From Microbulbifer aggregans (GTDB lineage Bacteria; Pseudomonadota; Gammaproteobacteria; Pseudomonadales; Cellvibrionaceae), in contig NZ_CP014143.1 of the NCBI RefSeq assembly GCF_001750105.1, positions 3,317,501-3,381,500 on the forward strand: a stretch of DNA of 64,000 nt. The letters run 5' to 3'. Below, in pieces: positions 63,759 through 64,000 of the stretch. The notes beneath the pieces were generated by a model. The model was not told the DNA's origin. It saw only the letters and a list, made by a program, of their open reading frames with translations, and did no database searches. Positions within the stretch are counted from its first letter, which is position 1, and every line of letters starts with the position of its first letter. The translations under genes and the position numbers were made by a program.

Positions 63759-64000
63759 CTATACCTCAGATACCGTCTCTTCATGCATGCTCTGGTTTAC
63801 CCGATCACGCAATTCCTTACCCGGCTTGAAATGCGGCACATATTTGCCCGCTAGCTGCACCGCATCCCCGGTCTTGGGATTGCGCCCGGTGCGCGGTGCC
63901 CGATAGTGCAGGGAGAAACTGCCAAAGCCGCGAATCTCGATGCGCTCCCCCTGAGAGAGAACATCGGACATCGAATCCAACATCACCTTGACCGCCAGCT
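63759..64000 (-). CDS. ihfB: Integration host factor subunit beta (5' end beyond window)
   Basis: The C-terminal 79 or so residues of IHF-beta: [32 protein letters not shown] and [17 protein letters not shown]. The start lies beyond the right edge. It precedes lapA-lapB on the same strand. Confidence 0.96.
   Translation of the reverse strand, partial: LAVKVMLDSMSDVLSQGERIEIRGFGSFSLHYRAPRTGRNPKTGDAVQLAGKYVPHFKPGKELRDRVNQSMHEETVSEV

Overview
The window looks like chromosome from a marine, heterotrophic gammaproteobacterium, probably of the Cellvibrionales type (Microbulbifer or a relative). The grounds are the gene order thrS-infC-rpmI-rplT-pheS-pheT-ihfA-merR, the lapA-lapB-pyrF neighbourhood with ihfB next to it, a moderately high GC content, and the Pseudomonas-like WbpM/WbpL polysaccharide genes. 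The genus is inferred, not proven.

Positions 1-40953 form one large accessory catabolic region. A TonB-dependent receptor (1-2380) is followed by a long leftward operon (11890 to 2610). It encodes a red-chlorophyll-catabolite-reductase-like protein, an acyl-CoA-dehydrogenase-fold protein, an aldehyde dehydrogenase, an alpha/beta hydrolase, an isochorismatase-type amidohydrolase, a flavin monooxygenase, two Asp/Glu-racemase (maleate isomerase/arylmalonate decarboxylase) paralogues and an MFS transporter. Then come a double-length nitrilase, a second MFS transporter, an exported hydrolase, an SDR that resembles plant chlorophyll b reductase (NOL/NYC1), a rubredoxin-flavoprotein fusion, a flavin reductase, an HMG-CoA-lyase-like protein, a class III CoA transferase, a Crp/Fnr regulator and a methyltransferase. 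A second leftward operon (35303 to 26730) encodes an aconitase-type hydratase pair, two MmgE/PrpD proteins, a PaaK-like CoA ligase, an amidase and an enoyl-CoA hydratase. The right end has an SDR, a second RCCR-like protein and a chlorophyllase-like hydrolase.

My reading is that the region encodes uptake and breakdown of chlorophyll or another tetrapyrrole. Esters would be cleaved, side chains and the linear tetrapyrrole reduced or oxygenated, and the resulting pyrrole or maleimide pieces hydrolysed to alkyl-maleates, hydrated, activated with CoA and cleaved. The protein families are seen or recognised; the assembled pathway is inference. Two promoter motifs tie the region together. Six promoters carry an FNR-type box (TTGAC-AATT-ATCAA) 21-23 bp before a -10-like hexamer. 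Five intergenic regions carry a TGTTATA-N4-TATAACA-like AT-rich palindrome, four of them between divergent genes.

From tRNA-Arg (41065) rightward the content is mostly housekeeping: ppnN, a membrane adenylate cyclase with an overlapping TPR-like lipoprotein gene, tRNA-Pro, merR-ihfA-pheT-pheS-rplT-rpmI-infC-thrS, tRNA-Val, uvrB, tRNA-Asn, a WbpM/WbpL/epimerase polysaccharide group, a ComEA-like protein, pyrF, lapB, lapA and the 5'-truncated ihfB at the right edge.
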